Below the pieces are notes generated by a model. That model made no database searches. It was not told the DNA's origin and worked only from the letters and a program-made list of their open reading frames with translations. A stretch of DNA of 64,000 bases, taken from NCBI GenBank assembly GCA_902622845.1, contig CACNRI010000002.1, positions 62,001 to 126,000 on the forward strand, given 5' to 3'. The position numbers and the translations under genes were made by a program. The stretch comes from an uncultured SAR86 cluster bacterium (GTDB lineage Bacteria > Pseudomonadota > Gammaproteobacteria > Magnimaribacterales > D2472). Shown piece by piece: positions 8,571 through 17,544 of the stretch (its first letter is position 1; every line of letters starts with the position of its first letter).

Positions 8571-9414
8571 AGCTCAACTAAAGCAAGTAGTTTTTCCGGT
8601 TGCAGGACTTGGTTCAAGATTTCTTCCAGTAACAAAGTCTATACCAAAAGAGATGCTCCCAATAATAGATAAACCACTTATACAATTTGCTGTTGAAGAA
8701 GCAATTCAGGCAGGAGCAGAGGAAATTATCTTTGTTACAAGTCACACTAAAACAGCAATTGAAGACTACTTCAGCAAAAACTCTGAGCTTGAAACAAGAT
8801 TGAGAGATTCAAACAAGAGTGAATTAATCCAAGCAATTCATCCCGACTATTTAAAAAATATTAAATTTTCTTTTGTAAGACAAAATGAACCAAACGGTTT
8901 GGGTCATGCTATCTTGCAGGCAAAAAATTTAATTACAGAAGATTTCTTTGGAATTGTCTTAGCAGATGATCTTATTCTCTCTGATATTGGTTGTTTAAGA
9001 CAGCTAAAGGACATTCATGGCAAAACAAATTCATCAGTTTTAGGAGTTTTTTCTGCATCAGATAGCGAATTAAAGAATTATGGCGTCATTGATGCTGTTC
9101 AAGAAAATGATTTGCTGAAGTTAAATAGCATCATCGAAAAACCAAGTATTAATGAGGCGCCCTCAAACCTTGCTGTATTTGGAAGATACATACTTTCTAA
9201 AAGTATTTTTAATGTTCTTGAGGAGACCAAGCCAGGGCTTAACGGAGAAATACAGCTCACTGATGCAATTAGATCATTTTTATCAAATGATTCAGTTTTT
9301 GCCTTTGAGTTTCAAGGAAGGCGTTTTGACTGCGGCAGTAAGGAAGGTTATGTCTCCGCAATAGTAGATAGAGCATCTCATCTTGAAAATTTTAGAGAAA
9401 TTGTAAAAAAATAA
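8563..9414 (+). CDS. galU: UTP-glucose-1-phosphate uridylyltransferase
   Basis: Makes UDP-glucose from UTP and glucose-1-phosphate for cell-surface polysaccharide and lipid synthesis. Starting at the ATG at 8563, the protein begins MSEAQLKQVVFPVAGLGSRF, with the nucleotidyltransferase signature GLGSRFLPVTKSIPKEMLP, then DKPLIQFAVEEA, the LGHA turn, VLADDL with the metal-binding aspartate, and GRRFDCGSKEGY near the end. The 283-residue length is usual. A longer frame open from 8524 would add 13 residues out of the rhomboid coding sequence and is not needed. The eight-base overlap with the rhomboid gene indicates coupled translation. Chain continues into pyrD one base after the stop. Confidence 0.93.
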   Translation: MSEAQLKQVVFPVAGLGSRFLPVTKSIPKEMLPIIDKPLIQFAVEEAIQAGAEEIIFVTSHTKTAIEDYFSKNSELETRLRDSNKSELIQAIHPDYLKNIKFSFVRQNEPNGLGHAILQAKNLITEDFFGIVLADDLILSDIGCLRQLKDIHGKTNSSVLGVFSASDSELKNYGVIDAVQENDLLKLNSIIEKPSINEAPSNLAVFGRYILSKSIFNVLEETKPGLNGEIQLTDAIRSFLSNDSVFAFEFQGRRFDCGSKEGYVSAIVDRASHLENFREIVKK

Positions 9415-9415
9415 A

Positions 9416-10399
9416 TTGAAAACACTAACAAAGATCTTTAGATTATTTCCCCCAGAGGTTTCCCATTATTTAGCTTTAGAAAGCTTAAAATTACTTAAAA
9501 AGTTGGGAATCATGAAAATTCTCTTTCCAACTAAAAATTATTCACATGGGCAAAAAAATTATCTTAATTTACATTTTAGGAACAGATTAGGCGTTGCAGC
9601 AGGCCTTGATAAAAATGGTGACTATGTTGATGTTCTGGATTCTCTTGGATTCGGTTTCATTGAGTTGGGAACAACTACTCCTAGGCAACAGTCAGGCAAT
9701 GAGAAACCAAGAGTTTTTCGATACATCCATCAAGAAGCTGTAGTCAACAGATTAGGATTTAATAACAAAGGCGTAGATTATTTAGTTTCTAAAATAAAGA
9801 ATAAAAAATATGATGCAGTAATTGGAGTTAATATTGGAGCTAACAAAGAAAGCACAAATGATCAAAGGATAGAGGATTATGTCTTCTGCTTTGAGAAAGT
9901 TTACAAATATTGTGATTACGTCACAGTAAACATTTCCTCGCCAAATACTCCAGAATTAAGGAAACTCCATAATCCAGATGAGCTTGAAAAGATTTTTAAA
10001 AGAATTAATGAAATCAAAACTATAAATCAGACAGACATTCCAGTTTTTCTTAAAATATCGCCAGATGAAGGCGAAGAGACAATTCTTAAAATTGTTAACA
10101 TATATGAAACTTTAAAAATTAATGGATTGATAGTTTCGAACACTTCAATTGACAAGGACATTCTTGAAGGATGCTCTCATGATGGTGGTATTTCTGGAAA
10201 ACCTTTATTTAAAAAATCTAATCAACTATTAAAAAAGATACATGAGCTTGATAAAGACATTTTCTTAGTTGGCGTGGGCGGAGTTTTCACAAAAGAGGAT
10301 TACGAAAATAAGATAACGTTAGGTGCCAGCTTGGTGCAGATTTATACTGGGTTCATTTTTGAAGGACCTGCAATCGTAAAAAAAATCTTATCTAGATGA
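9416..10399 (+). CDS. pyrD: Dihydroorotate dehydrogenase (quinone), class 2
   Basis: Fourth step of UMP synthesis: oxidises dihydroorotate to orotate and passes electrons to quinone at the inner membrane. The N-terminal helical region (residues 1-40) is the membrane-docking quinone tunnel of class 2 enzymes. Conserved elements are AAGLDKNGDYVD, NRLGFNNKG, VNISSPNTPELR with the catalytic serine of class 2, SNTSI, and GGISGKPL with VGVGGVFT for FMN phosphate. The start is TTG at 9416, one base after galU; it gives the right N-terminal length (327 residues total, E. coli 336). The last four bases overlap the following small gene. pyrC for the preceding step is also in this window at 54.7-56.0 kb. 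Confidence 0.93.
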   Translation: MKTLTKIFRLFPPEVSHYLALESLKLLKKLGIMKILFPTKNYSHGQKNYLNLHFRNRLGVAAGLDKNGDYVDVLDSLGFGFIELGTTTPRQQSGNEKPRVFRYIHQEAVVNRLGFNNKGVDYLVSKIKNKKYDAVIGVNIGANKESTNDQRIEDYVFCFEKVYKYCDYVTVNISSPNTPELRKLHNPDELEKIFKRINEIKTINQTDIPVFLKISPDEGEETILKIVNIYETLKINGLIVSNTSIDKDILEGCSHDGGISGKPLFKKSNQLLKKIHELDKDIFLVGVGGVFTKEDYENKITLGASLVQIYTGFIFEGPAIVKKILSR

Positions 10400-10836
10400 A
10401 TTCCTACATCATCATAGGCTTGGTGATACTATTTTTAGTGGGCTCAATAAATTTAGTAGTTCCTACCAAAAAAACTCGCATGCTTTCAGATTTGAGACTA
10501 AAAGCTAGAAAAAAGGGATTTCAAATCTCATCCCTAACATCAAAGCAAAAGTTTGTTACAAAAAATGTTAAGTTTGTTTGTTACTCGTTCAAAAACATAA
10601 GTAATTTAAAAAATGCACACTATGTTTTTAAAGAAACTTCTCTTACTTTGTATGATCCAATAAAACTAAAATTCGATGAGAATTTTGAAGAAATAGAAAA
10701 TAAAATATCGAATTTACCTGGCTCAATACTTGAAATTATTTTTAATGATTCATACATATCGTTTTTATGGAATGAAAACCTTGGCATTGATGAATTGGAA
10801 AAAATTGAGAAACAATTAAAGAATTTTTCTATATAA
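10396..10836 (+). CDS. Small membrane-anchored protein of unknown function, downstream of pyrD
   Basis: A 146-residue protein with one N-terminal membrane helix (residues about 4-20) followed by TKKTRMLSDLRLKARKKGFQISSL, so it is an inner-membrane protein with a basic juxtamembrane stretch and a soluble domain. The pattern of one helix, then P-T-(K/R)-rich and L-R-x-x-A-(R/K)-x-x-G-hydrophobic, is one I recall from unnamed gammaproteobacterial proteins; no function is known to me. It overlaps pyrD by four bases (ATGA) and is 55 bases before topA, so it belongs to the same transcript as pyrD. Not named. Confidence 0.7.
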   Translation: MNSYIIIGLVILFLVGSINLVVPTKKTRMLSDLRLKARKKGFQISSLTSKQKFVTKNVKFVCYSFKNISNLKNAHYVFKETSLTLYDPIKLKFDENFEEIENKISNLPGSILEIIFNDSYISFLWNENLGIDELEKIEKQLKNFSI

Positions 10837-10891
10837 TCTCTTGCCAAAATTATCAGAAACATGTTATTTCTAAAAAGGGAGAGCGAAATTT

Positions 10892-13492
10892 ATGTCAAAA
10901 TCACTTGTAATTGTAGAGTCCCCTGCAAAGGCAAAGACGATATCAAAATATCTTGGTAACGAATTTATTGTTAAATCAAGTGTGGGTCATATCAGAGATT
11001 TACCAAAGGGAAAATCAAAAGCTAAGAGACAAAATTCAATCCCAAAAGATGCTAGTCCTGATGAAAAGGCCAGATTAAAAAAAGAGCAAGAAAGAAAAAG
11101 GATAATTAGGAGAATGGGTGTAAACCCTGACGATGGGTGGACTGCCAATTATGAAATTATTCCTGATAAAGAAAAGGTAATAAAAGATTTAAGGAAAGCT
11201 TCAAAGGAAGTAGAAAAAGTTTATCTTGCTACTGATCTTGATAGAGAAGGAGAGGCTATAGCTTGGCATCTTAAAGAAGCTTTAGGAAAAAATAAATTTG
11301 AATATCACCGAGTAAGATTTAACGAAATTACAAAAAGTTCAATATTAGAATCTTTCTCAGATCCTAAGGAAATAGATCAAGATCTAGTAAATGCCCAACA
11401 AGCAAGGAGATTTCTTGATAGGGTAGTAGGTTTTGAACTGTCTCCACTATTGTGGAAAAAAATTGCAAGAGGTTTGTCTGCAGGAAGAGTTCAATCTGTT
11501 GCATTAAGATTGCTTTGCGAAAGAGAAAAATTAATTTCTCAATTTCAACCTGAGGAATTTTGGGAAATATCGGCAACCCTAAAGGATTTTAATCATGAAG
11601 AAATCTTATTTAAGTTAAATAGAAAAAAAAGTGATCCTCTTCTAGAAGAAGATGAAGCGAAGAAAATTGAGGAACTCGTTAACAGTTCAAGTCTAAAAAT
11701 ATCTGAAATTACTAAGAAACCTACAACAGTTAAACCAAGAGCACCATTTATAACATCAACTCTTCAGCAGGCTGCTAGCTCGAAGTTGGGTTTTGGGGTC
11801 TCAAGGACAATGCGAGTTGCCCAAAAGCTTTATGAAGCTGGAAGAATCACCTATATGAGAACCGATGCTCCTAGCTTAAGTAATGATTCAATTGAAGATG
11901 CAAGATTATTTATTAAAGATTCTCTTGCTGAAGAATATTTAACGGAAAAACCACGAATCTATTCAGGGAAAGAAAATGCTCAAGAGGCCCATGAGGCAAT
12001 AAGACCAACAAGCGCAAGCTTAACTCCCGAAAAGCTTACCGGTCACTCAGAAGAAGAAGTTAAATTATATGACTTAATTTGGAGACAGTTTATTGCATGC
12101 CAAATGCCAGATGCAAAATATTTATCAATAAATGCAAAAGTTGTTCTTGATGATTATGTTTTCAGTGCAAGAGGAAGAGAGGTAATCTTTGATGGTTATA
12201 CAAAAATATCAAAACAAAATGCTAAAAAAGTAGATGAAGAAAACCTTCCAAGTTTAGAAGAGGGACAGGTTTTAAAATTGGCTAAAGTAAAGAATGAGAA
12301 AAAGTTTACTAAGCCTCCTGCTCGATTCTCCGAGGCAGCACTTGTAAAAGAGCTTGAAAGCAAAGGAATAGGAAGACCATCTACGTATGCAGCAATTATT
12401 TCTACAATTCAGGCTAGGGGTTATGTGAAGCTTGAAAATAAAAGATTCTTCGTAAATAAAATTGGATTGATTGTTTCTGACAGACTGATGGAAAGTTTCA
12501 ATGAAATAATGGATTATGACTTTACTGCCAATTTAGAAAATGAACTTGATGAAATAGCTTCTGGCAATCTTGAGTGGAAATCAGTTCTAAATAAGTTTTA
12601 TCAAACATTTCAAGATGATCTTAATAGTGCAGGATCAGCTGAAGATGGCATGAAGCCAAACGAACCAACTGAAACAAACATTATTTGTCCCTCCTGTAAC
12701 AAGAGTAATATGTTAATTAGAAATTCAGCTAATGGTGTTTTCTTAGGTTGCGCAGGCTATTTCAAGTCTGGTGATGAACAATGTAAGCATACTATGAACC
12801 TTATAAGTGGCGATGAGGCAGTAAGTGTCGATGATCAAGAGGAAGCATCAAATCTCTTTATTAAAAAACGATGTCATATTTGTGGAACCAGCATGGATAA
12901 TTACCTAATAGATGAAAATAGGAAAATTCATGTGTGTGCAAATAATCCTGAGTGCTCTGGATTTCTTCTTGAAGAAGGTCAATTTAAAATTAGAGGATAC
13001 GATGGACCAACCCTTGAATGTCATAAATGTGGGTCCGATATGCAATTGCAAACTGGAAGATTTGGAAAGTATTTTCTTTGTCAAAATGATAATTGCAGAG
13101 CAACTAGACAATTAATGAGGAATGGAGAACCCAAACCAATTGTTATGGATCCAATAAATACAAACATTGCATGTGAGAAGGTCGAAGATATATTCCTCCT
13201 CAGAGATAGTTTAAAGGGACTTTTCTTGGCAGCTAGTCAATTTCCAAAGAATAGGGAAACAAGAGCAATAAAGTCAGCTGAATTAAAAATTATTGATGAA
13301 GTAAGGGAACTTCTGCCTGAAAAGCATCATTACCTTATAGATGGTCCTGATAATGACCTTGATGGGTCACCTTTGGTCATTAGATATAACAAAAATTTAG
13401 ACATTCATTATTTGTCTGCAGAAAAAGATGGTAAGAGAACTGGAAACAACTACTTCTTTGAGGAAGGTAGTTGGCAGAGAAAAGAAAAATAA
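10892..13492 (+). CDS. topA: DNA topoisomerase I (type IA)
   Basis: Relaxes negative supercoils. The TOPRIM domain starts at residue 4 (LVIVESPAKAKTISKYLG) and contains LATDLDREGEAIAWHL with the metal-binding DxDxE; the usual gammaproteobacterial insertion lies at about residues 40-85. The catalytic tyrosine is Tyr321 in ITYMRTDAP. FSEAALVKELESKGIGRPSTYA marks the central domain. Three C-terminal zinc ribbons follow, with Cys pairs CPSC, CHIC and CHKC. Length 866 matches E. coli (865). A clear Shine-Dalgarno, AGGGAGAG, precedes the ATG. A TATAAT at 10832-10837 inside the end of the preceding gene may be part of its own promoter. Confidence 0.95.
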   Translation: MSKSLVIVESPAKAKTISKYLGNEFIVKSSVGHIRDLPKGKSKAKRQNSIPKDASPDEKARLKKEQERKRIIRRMGVNPDDGWTANYEIIPDKEKVIKDLRKASKEVEKVYLATDLDREGEAIAWHLKEALGKNKFEYHRVRFNEITKSSILESFSDPKEIDQDLVNAQQARRFLDRVVGFELSPLLWKKIARGLSAGRVQSVALRLLCEREKLISQFQPEEFWEISATLKDFNHEEILFKLNRKKSDPLLEEDEAKKIEELVNSSSLKISEITKKPTTVKPRAPFITSTLQQAASSKLGFGVSRTMRVAQKLYEAGRITYMRTDAPSLSNDSIEDARLFIKDSLAEEYLTEKPRIYSGKENAQEAHEAIRPTSASLTPEKLTGHSEEEVKLYDLIWRQFIACQMPDAKYLSINAKVVLDDYVFSARGREVIFDGYTKISKQNAKKVDEENLPSLEEGQVLKLAKVKNEKKFTKPPARFSEAALVKELESKGIGRPSTYAAIISTIQARGYVKLENKRFFVNKIGLIVSDRLMESFNEIMDYDFTANLENELDEIASGNLEWKSVLNKFYQTFQDDLNSAGSAEDGMKPNEPTETNIICPSCNKSNMLIRNSANGVFLGCAGYFKSGDEQCKHTMNLISGDEAVSVDDQEEASNLFIKKRCHICGTSMDNYLIDENRKIHVCANNPECSGFLLEEGQFKIRGYDGPTLECHKCGSDMQLQTGRFGKYFLCQNDNCRATRQLMRNGEPKPIVMDPINTNIACEKVEDIFLLRDSLKGLFLAASQFPKNRETRAIKSAELKIIDEVRELLPEKHHYLIDGPDNDLDGSPLVIRYNKNLDIHYLSAEKDGKRTGNNYFFEEGSWQRKEK

Positions 13493-13535
13493 CCACTTGA
13501 AATCTTTTTAAAACTCATTAAATAAGAATAGTAGC

Positions 13536-13563
13536 TTGCTTTTTATGAAGTTGGTGTTACGCT
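13536..13563 (+). promoter_or_regulatory. Possible extended -10 promoter for the small gene after topA
   Basis: TTGCTT at 13536-13541, a 16-base spacer and TACGCT at 13558-13563 preceded by TGT, the extended -10 pattern. Initiation would fall near 13570, eleven bases before the ATG at 13581. The -10 itself is a weak match. Confidence 0.3.
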
Positions 13564-13580
13564 GAACTAAATCAAAAAAA

Positions 13581-13838
13581 ATGAATAACTATCTTGAATT
13601 AGCCCAATTATCAGATGGCACAATTGTCCTTAGAAGGTCTGATGATAAGGAAAATCCTTTAGTTAAAATTAAGTTTTCTGGCGAATCAAAGCAGTTACTT
13701 CAAGGACAAGAACTTCACATTGCTAAAGAGATGATTAGAGCTGGCATTGAATCAATCAGTGGTAATGTTTCTGATTTCGATGAATTTTTTGATTCGCAGT
13801 TAGATAATATAAAGAAAAAAGAAGTTACTCTTCACTAA
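13581..13838 (+). CDS. Conserved small gammaproteobacterial protein between topA and lexA
   Basis: An 85-residue acidic soluble protein with no signal or membrane segment. It begins MNNYLELAQLSDGTIVLRRSDDKENPLVKIKFSGES (positions 1-36, quoted only to show the motif order) and contains a conserved-looking AKEMIRAGIESISG helix. I recall similar short proteins beside topA and lexA in pseudomonads, so the synteny topA-X-lexA seems conserved; function is unknown. It is convergent with lexA and their 3' ends overlap by four bases (13835-13838). Codon use looks like that of its neighbours. Confidence 0.75.
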   Translation: MNNYLELAQLSDGTIVLRRSDDKENPLVKIKFSGESKQLLQGQELHIAKEMIRAGIESISGNVSDFDEFFDSQLDNIKKKEVTLH

Positions 13839-14443
13839 TTTTCTCGAATTAAACCTACGCTTTTTCCTTCTATAAAGAATCCTTCTGTTTCTTTATTAAT
13901 GTATATTTCATCGAAGTCGTCGTTTGCCGGGATAAGTTTTATCTGATTACCCGATGACTGGAAGTATTTTAGAGTTACCTCATCATCTATCCTCGCTACA
14001 ACTATATCCCCATTTCTAACCTCTGATGTCTTCTTAATGGCAACAAGATCATCTTCCATGATTCCAGCATCTTTCATACTAAGGCCCTTTACTCTTAAAA
14101 AGTAATCGAAGTCAGATAAGAAAAGTGACTCTTGATATGGTATATGTTTTTCAATATTTTCATCTGCAAGAGTTGGTGATCCCGCAGCGACTAAACCAAT
14201 AACAGGAATTGTTTGAGATTTTTCAGCAGTGTTTTCGGTCAGATTTATACCCCTAGATGCTCCATTTTCAATTGTAATATAGCCCTTTTTTTCAAGAGCC
14301 CTTAAGTGGCTCTCCGCTGCATTAGGGGATTTAAAGCCTAGCTCTCTACAAATATCAGCTCTAGTTGGTGGGAAACCAGTCTTTTTAATATAAAATTTAA
14401 TACATTGAAGTACTTTCTTTTGCTGAATTGTAAGTTCTTTCAT
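13835..14443 (-). CDS. lexA: LexA repressor
   Basis: SOS-response repressor and RecA-stimulated self-cleaving serine peptidase. The frame is open upstream to 14512, but the ATG at 14443 gives MKELTIQQKKVL, the canonical LexA N-terminus, and 202 residues as in E. coli; the longer version would also run through the operator. The winged-helix domain covers residues about 1-68 with PPTRADICRELGF recognition region. The cleavage site is Ala87-Gly88 (VAAGSP). Catalytic Ser122 (GLSM) and Lys159 (VTLK) are intact, spaced 37 residues as in the family. A LexA box overlaps its own -10 region, so it is autoregulated. Confidence 0.95.
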   Translation of the reverse strand: MKELTIQQKKVLQCIKFYIKKTGFPPTRADICRELGFKSPNAAESHLRALEKKGYITIENGASRGINLTENTAEKSQTIPVIGLVAAGSPTLADENIEKHIPYQESLFLSDFDYFLRVKGLSMKDAGIMEDDLVAIKKTSEVRNGDIVVARIDDEVTLKYFQSSGNQIKLIPANDDFDEIYINKETEGFFIEGKSVGLIREN

Positions 14444-14448
14444 AATTT

Positions 14449-14468
14449 TACTGAATATATATACAGTA
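14449..14468 (-). promoter_or_regulatory. LexA operator (SOS box) between lexA and the 5'-nucleotidase gene
   Basis: The 20-base palindrome TACTG-N10-CAGTA differs from the E. coli consensus at a single position (A for T after the first CTG). It overlaps the lexA -10 element and also covers the region where the -35 of the divergent nucleotidase promoter would lie, so one operator could control both directions. Confidence 0.85.
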
Positions 14469-14493
14469 TAAATAATATTTACTTTATAATCAA
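14465..14493 (-). promoter_or_regulatory. lexA promoter
   Basis: On the minus strand, TTGATT (14493-14488), a 17-base spacer and TATACT (14470-14465). Initiation about seven bases downstream, near 14458, would give a leader of roughly 15 bases. The -10 sits inside the LexA box, which is the expected autorepression arrangement. Confidence 0.65.
14485..14490 (+). promoter_or_regulatory. -10 hexamer of the 5'-nucleotidase gene
   Basis: TATAAT at 14485-14490 ends nine bases before the ATG at 14500, so the message would have a leader of only two or three bases. The -35 position (14462-14467, TACAGT) is weak and lies within the LexA box, which suggests SOS control of this direction too. Confidence 0.45.
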
Positions 14494-14499
14494 CTTGAA

Positions 14500-15399
14500 A
14501 TGAAAAAATCAAAATTAGTAATTGGTATCTCTTCTAGAGCATTGTTTGATCTTGATGAAAGCCATAAAATTTTTGAAAGAGATGGTGTCGATGCATATAG
14601 AGAATATCAAATCCTCAATGAAGAAAATATCTTAAACCCTGGCAATGCTTTTGGGCTAGTTAAGAAAATCCTTGAAATAAATAATTTATATAAATCCAAA
14701 GATAGAGTAGAAGTCATTTTGTTATCTCGAAACTCAGCAGATACAGGCTTGAGAGTTTTCAATTCTATTGAAGCTCATAGTCTTGATATTTCAAGAGCCG
14801 TTTTTTGCGGCGGAGAAAGCCCTCATAAATATGTGAAAGATTTCAATATTGACCTCTTTCTTTCAAGTAGCAGTGAAGATGTAAGAATGGCTATCGAAAG
14901 CAATGTTGCTTCTGCAACGATAATTTCTGGTAAAAGTAACTTCAAGCAAGATAGCCATCTATTAAAAATTGCTTTTGATGGAGATGCTGTAATCTTTTCA
15001 GATGAATCTGAGAAAATCTATCATGAAAAAGGGATCTCAGCATTTATAAAGAATGAAACTAAGGGCGAGAAGATTAGCTTAGAACCAGGACCAATGAAAC
15101 CTTTTTTGATGGAATTAAACAGACTTCAAAGAGAGTTTACTCTTGATGAGTGTCCAATAAGGACTGCTCTGGTAACTGCTAGATCAGCTCCAACCCATAA
15201 AAGAGTAATTAAAACTCTTCGTGAATGGGGAGTAAGAATTGACGAATCTCTTTTTCTAGGAGGTATGTCAAAAGAAGATTTTTTAAAATCATTTCAAGCC
15301 GACATCTTTTTTGATGATCAATTGAAGAATATTCAAGATGCATCGGGTAAAATTACTTCAGCTCATGTTCCTTATGGTGTAAAAAACGAGGTGAAGTAA
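14500..15399 (+). CDS. Cytosolic 5'-nucleotidase, NT5C1 (IA) family
   Basis: A cytoplasmic phosphatase that removes the 5'-phosphate from nucleoside monophosphates; the eukaryotic relatives prefer AMP. The family is recognisable from IGISSRALFDLDESHKIFERDGVDAYREYQ (residues about 8-37), HSLDISRAVFCGGESP, FLSSSSEDV, AFDGDAVIFSDESE, which holds the HAD-type aspartates, and LVTARSAPTHKRVIKTLREWGV. Length 299 is typical of bacterial members. It diverges from lexA across a LexA box and is the first gene of an unbroken chain through thrH, queH and the prp genes. A role in nucleotide turnover during DNA damage is plausible but inferred only from the operator. Confidence 0.85.
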   Translation: MKKSKLVIGISSRALFDLDESHKIFERDGVDAYREYQILNEENILNPGNAFGLVKKILEINNLYKSKDRVEVILLSRNSADTGLRVFNSIEAHSLDISRAVFCGGESPHKYVKDFNIDLFLSSSSEDVRMAIESNVASATIISGKSNFKQDSHLLKIAFDGDAVIFSDESEKIYHEKGISAFIKNETKGEKISLEPGPMKPFLMELNRLQREFTLDECPIRTALVTARSAPTHKRVIKTLREWGVRIDESLFLGGMSKEDFLKSFQADIFFDDQLKNIQDASGKITSAHVPYGVKNEVK

Positions 15400-16011
15400 T
15401 TGGAAATTGTGTGTTTGGATATGGAAGGCACGTTGACCGAAGAAATTTGGCAACAGGTTGCTGAAGATACAGGAATAGAAGATTTTGCAAAAACTACCAG
15501 AGATATTCCCAGCTACTCAGATTTAATGGATGCACGCCTTGTGGTTATGGAGCAAGAGGGGATAACTTTAAAAGATATTCAAAGGTCATCTTCAAAAGTA
15601 AAACTTCTTGATGGCGCGCGAGATTTTTTAGATAACCTAAGACAAAATTTTCAGGTAGTAATCCTATCTGATACATTTCATGAAATTGCTTCTCCGCTTA
15701 TGGATAAATTAGGCTTTCCTTTACTACTCTGTCATACCCTAAATGTTAAAGATGGCATGATTTCTTCTTATGAGCTTAGGCAAGAAAAAGCTAAACAAGA
15801 AGCCATTAAGTCATTTCAGGGTTTAGGATATAGGTGTTTTGCTGCTGGTGATTCGTTCAATGATATTCAGATGTTTGAAGTTTGTGAAAAAGGTTTTTTT
15901 ATAAATGCTCCAGAGAAAGTTACATCTAAGCATCCTGAAATAGAGGTAGTAAAGGACTATAATGTCCTAGAAGCTAAACTTTTAGAAAATTCTATTTATC
16001 AGTATGAGTAA
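15400..16011 (+). CDS. thrH: Phosphoserine phosphatase / homoserine phosphotransferase ThrH
   Basis: A HAD-superfamily enzyme that hydrolyses phosphoserine and can move phosphate to homoserine, linking serine and threonine synthesis. Motif I is CLDMEGTL with Asp7 and Glu9, the D-x-E-G variant typical of Thr[12 protein letters not shown] is motif [12 protein letters not shown] the substrate loop, and [12 protein letters not shown] motif IV. ATTRDIP-like [16 protein letters not shown] is a ThrH hallmark. Length 203 agrees with the Pseudomonas enzyme (205). The TTG start at 15400 follows directly on the nucleotidase stop and gives the correct N-terminus MEIVCLD. The last eight bases overlap queH. 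No serB-like gene is visible in the window, so this may be the serine-pathway phosphatase. Confidence 0.9.
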   Translation: MEIVCLDMEGTLTEEIWQQVAEDTGIEDFAKTTRDIPSYSDLMDARLVVMEQEGITLKDIQRSSSKVKLLDGARDFLDNLRQNFQVVILSDTFHEIASPLMDKLGFPLLLCHTLNVKDGMISSYELRQEKAKQEAIKSFQGLGYRCFAAGDSFNDIQMFEVCEKGFFINAPEKVTSKHPEIEVVKDYNVLEAKLLENSIYQYE

Positions 16012-16663
16012 ACTGTCCTTGAAAGAATACATAAGACCTGATCTTGAATTAAGTGAAGGAGAAAATAATCTTCTTCTACACAGCTGTTGCGCACCATGTG
16101 CAGGTGAAATTATGGAGGCTGTTGCAGCAGCGAACATTAAAACTACGGTTTACTTCTATAATCCAAATATCCATCCGTTGGAAGAATATGAAATAAGAAA
16201 AGAAGAAAATAAAAGATTCTGCGAAAAACTTGGATTTGATTTTATTGATGCAGACTATGATAAGGAAAACTGGTTTCAAAGAGTAAAAGGCTTAGAGAAT
16301 GAACCCGAAAGAGGAAAAAGATGCACAGTTTGCTTTGATATGAGATTTGAAAGATCAGCACTTTATGCCCATGAAAATAATTTCAACTATTTCGCTACAA
16401 CATTGGGTATCTCAAGGTGGAAAGATATGAATCAAATAAATGACTCTGGAAAGCGAGCTGCAGAGCGTTATGAGGATGTAAGTTACTGGGATTTCAATTG
16501 GAGAAAAGATGGTGGCTCCTCAAGAATGATAGAGATCTCAAAACGTGAAAATTTTTATCAGCAAGAGTATTGCGGATGTGTCTACAGTCTCAGAGATACA
16601 AATAGATGGAGAAGGGAAAATAATAGAGACAGAATTATAAGAGGAGTAAAGTTCTACTCATAA
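16004..16663 (+). CDS. queH: Epoxyqueuosine reductase QueH
   Basis: Catalyses the last step of queuosine synthesis in tRNA, reducing epoxyqueuosine; QueH is the cobalamin-independent alternative to QueG. The signature is [10 protein letters not shown] with Cys28, Cys29 and Cys32, followed by [28 protein letters not shown] and EYCGCVYS, whose cysteines bind the Fe-S/metal cluster. Length 219 is normal for the DUF208 family. It overlaps thrH by eight bases and is two bases before prpB. Choice of a B12-free enzyme agrees with the B12-free methylcitrate pathway next door. Confidence 0.9.
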   Translation: MSKLSLKEYIRPDLELSEGENNLLLHSCCAPCAGEIMEAVAAANIKTTVYFYNPNIHPLEEYEIRKEENKRFCEKLGFDFIDADYDKENWFQRVKGLENEPERGKRCTVCFDMRFERSALYAHENNFNYFATTLGISRWKDMNQINDSGKRAAERYEDVSYWDFNWRKDGGSSRMIEISKRENFYQQEYCGCVYSLRDTNRWRRENNRDRIIRGVKFYS

Positions 16664-16665
16664 AA

Positions 16666-17544
16666 ATGTCGGCAGGAAAAAGATTTAGAGAAGCGCTAGA
16701 AGAAAACAATCCCTTAAAGATTGTTGGTGCAATAAATGCATATTCTGCAATTCTTGCAGAGAGATCGGGTCACAAATGTATTTATTTGTCTGGAAGCGGA
16801 GTAGCTTCTGCATCATATGGTATTCCTGATCTAGGCTTAACATCTCTTGAAGATGTACTGGTAGATGTTAAAAGGATTTCTAAATCAACTTCATTACCAT
16901 TATTAGTAGATATAGATACAGGATGGGGTGATGGAACTAATATTTCAAACAGTATAGAAAAAATGATTGAGGCTGGAGCTGCTGCTGTTCACTTAGAGGA
17001 TCAAATTGAAGCTAAAAGATGTGGACACAGACCAAATAAAAAGTTGATTTCATCAAAAGAGATGTGTGAAAGAATTAAAAGCGCAATTGAGGGAAGAACT
17101 GATCCAAATTTCTTTATTATTGCAAGAACGGATGCTTTCGCCTCAGAAGGTATTGAAGGCTGTATTCAAAGATCAAAAGAATATATTAATGCAGGAGCTG
17201 ATGGAATATTTCTTGAAGCTATAACCTCTCTTCAAGACTATAAAGAGCTAAAAGAAGCTATTCAAAAACCAATTCTTGCAAATATCACCGAGTTTGGTAA
17301 AACTCCTCTTTTCAAAGATCATGAATTAATGGATGCTGGGGTAGATATGATGCTATTTCCTTTGTCTGCTTTTAGAGCTTCCTCTAAAGCCACTGAAAAA
17401 GTATATGAATCAATACTAAAAAATGGGACGCAGGAAAATGTTTTAGATATAATGCAAACGCGTGATGAACTTTATGACAGACTAGATTACTTGAACTTTG
17501 AAAAGAATCTCGACGAGTACATAAAGAATATGGAGGATCATTGA
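16666..17544 (+). CDS. prpB: 2-methylisocitrate lyase
   Basis: Last step of the methylcitrate cycle: cleaves 2-methylisocitrate to pyruvate and succinate in the cytoplasm. The signature KRCGH is at residues 117-121 with the catalytic cysteine Cys119; VDIDTGWGDG (residues 81-90) carries magnesium ligands; ITEFGKTPLF and MLFPLSAFRA follow near the C-terminus. Length 292 fits (E. coli 296). Oxaloacetate decarboxylase and phosphonomutase relatives lack KRCGH, so they are rejected. Its stop and the prpC start share one base. Confidence 0.92.
   Translation: MSAGKRFREALEENNPLKIVGAINAYSAILAERSGHKCIYLSGSGVASASYGIPDLGLTSLEDVLVDVKRISKSTSLPLLVDIDTGWGDGTNISNSIEKMIEAGAAAVHLEDQIEAKRCGHRPNKKLISSKEMCERIKSAIEGRTDPNFFIIARTDAFASEGIEGCIQRSKEYINAGADGIFLEAITSLQDYKELKEAIQKPILANITEFGKTPLFKDHELMDAGVDMMLFPLSAFRASSKATEKVYESILKNGTQENVLDIMQTRDELYDRLDYLNFEKNLDEYIKNMEDH

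Noticed and set aside
14444..14512. Longer LexA open frame
   Set aside because: The extension crosses the LexA operator and promoter; the ATG at 14443 gives the canonical N-terminus.
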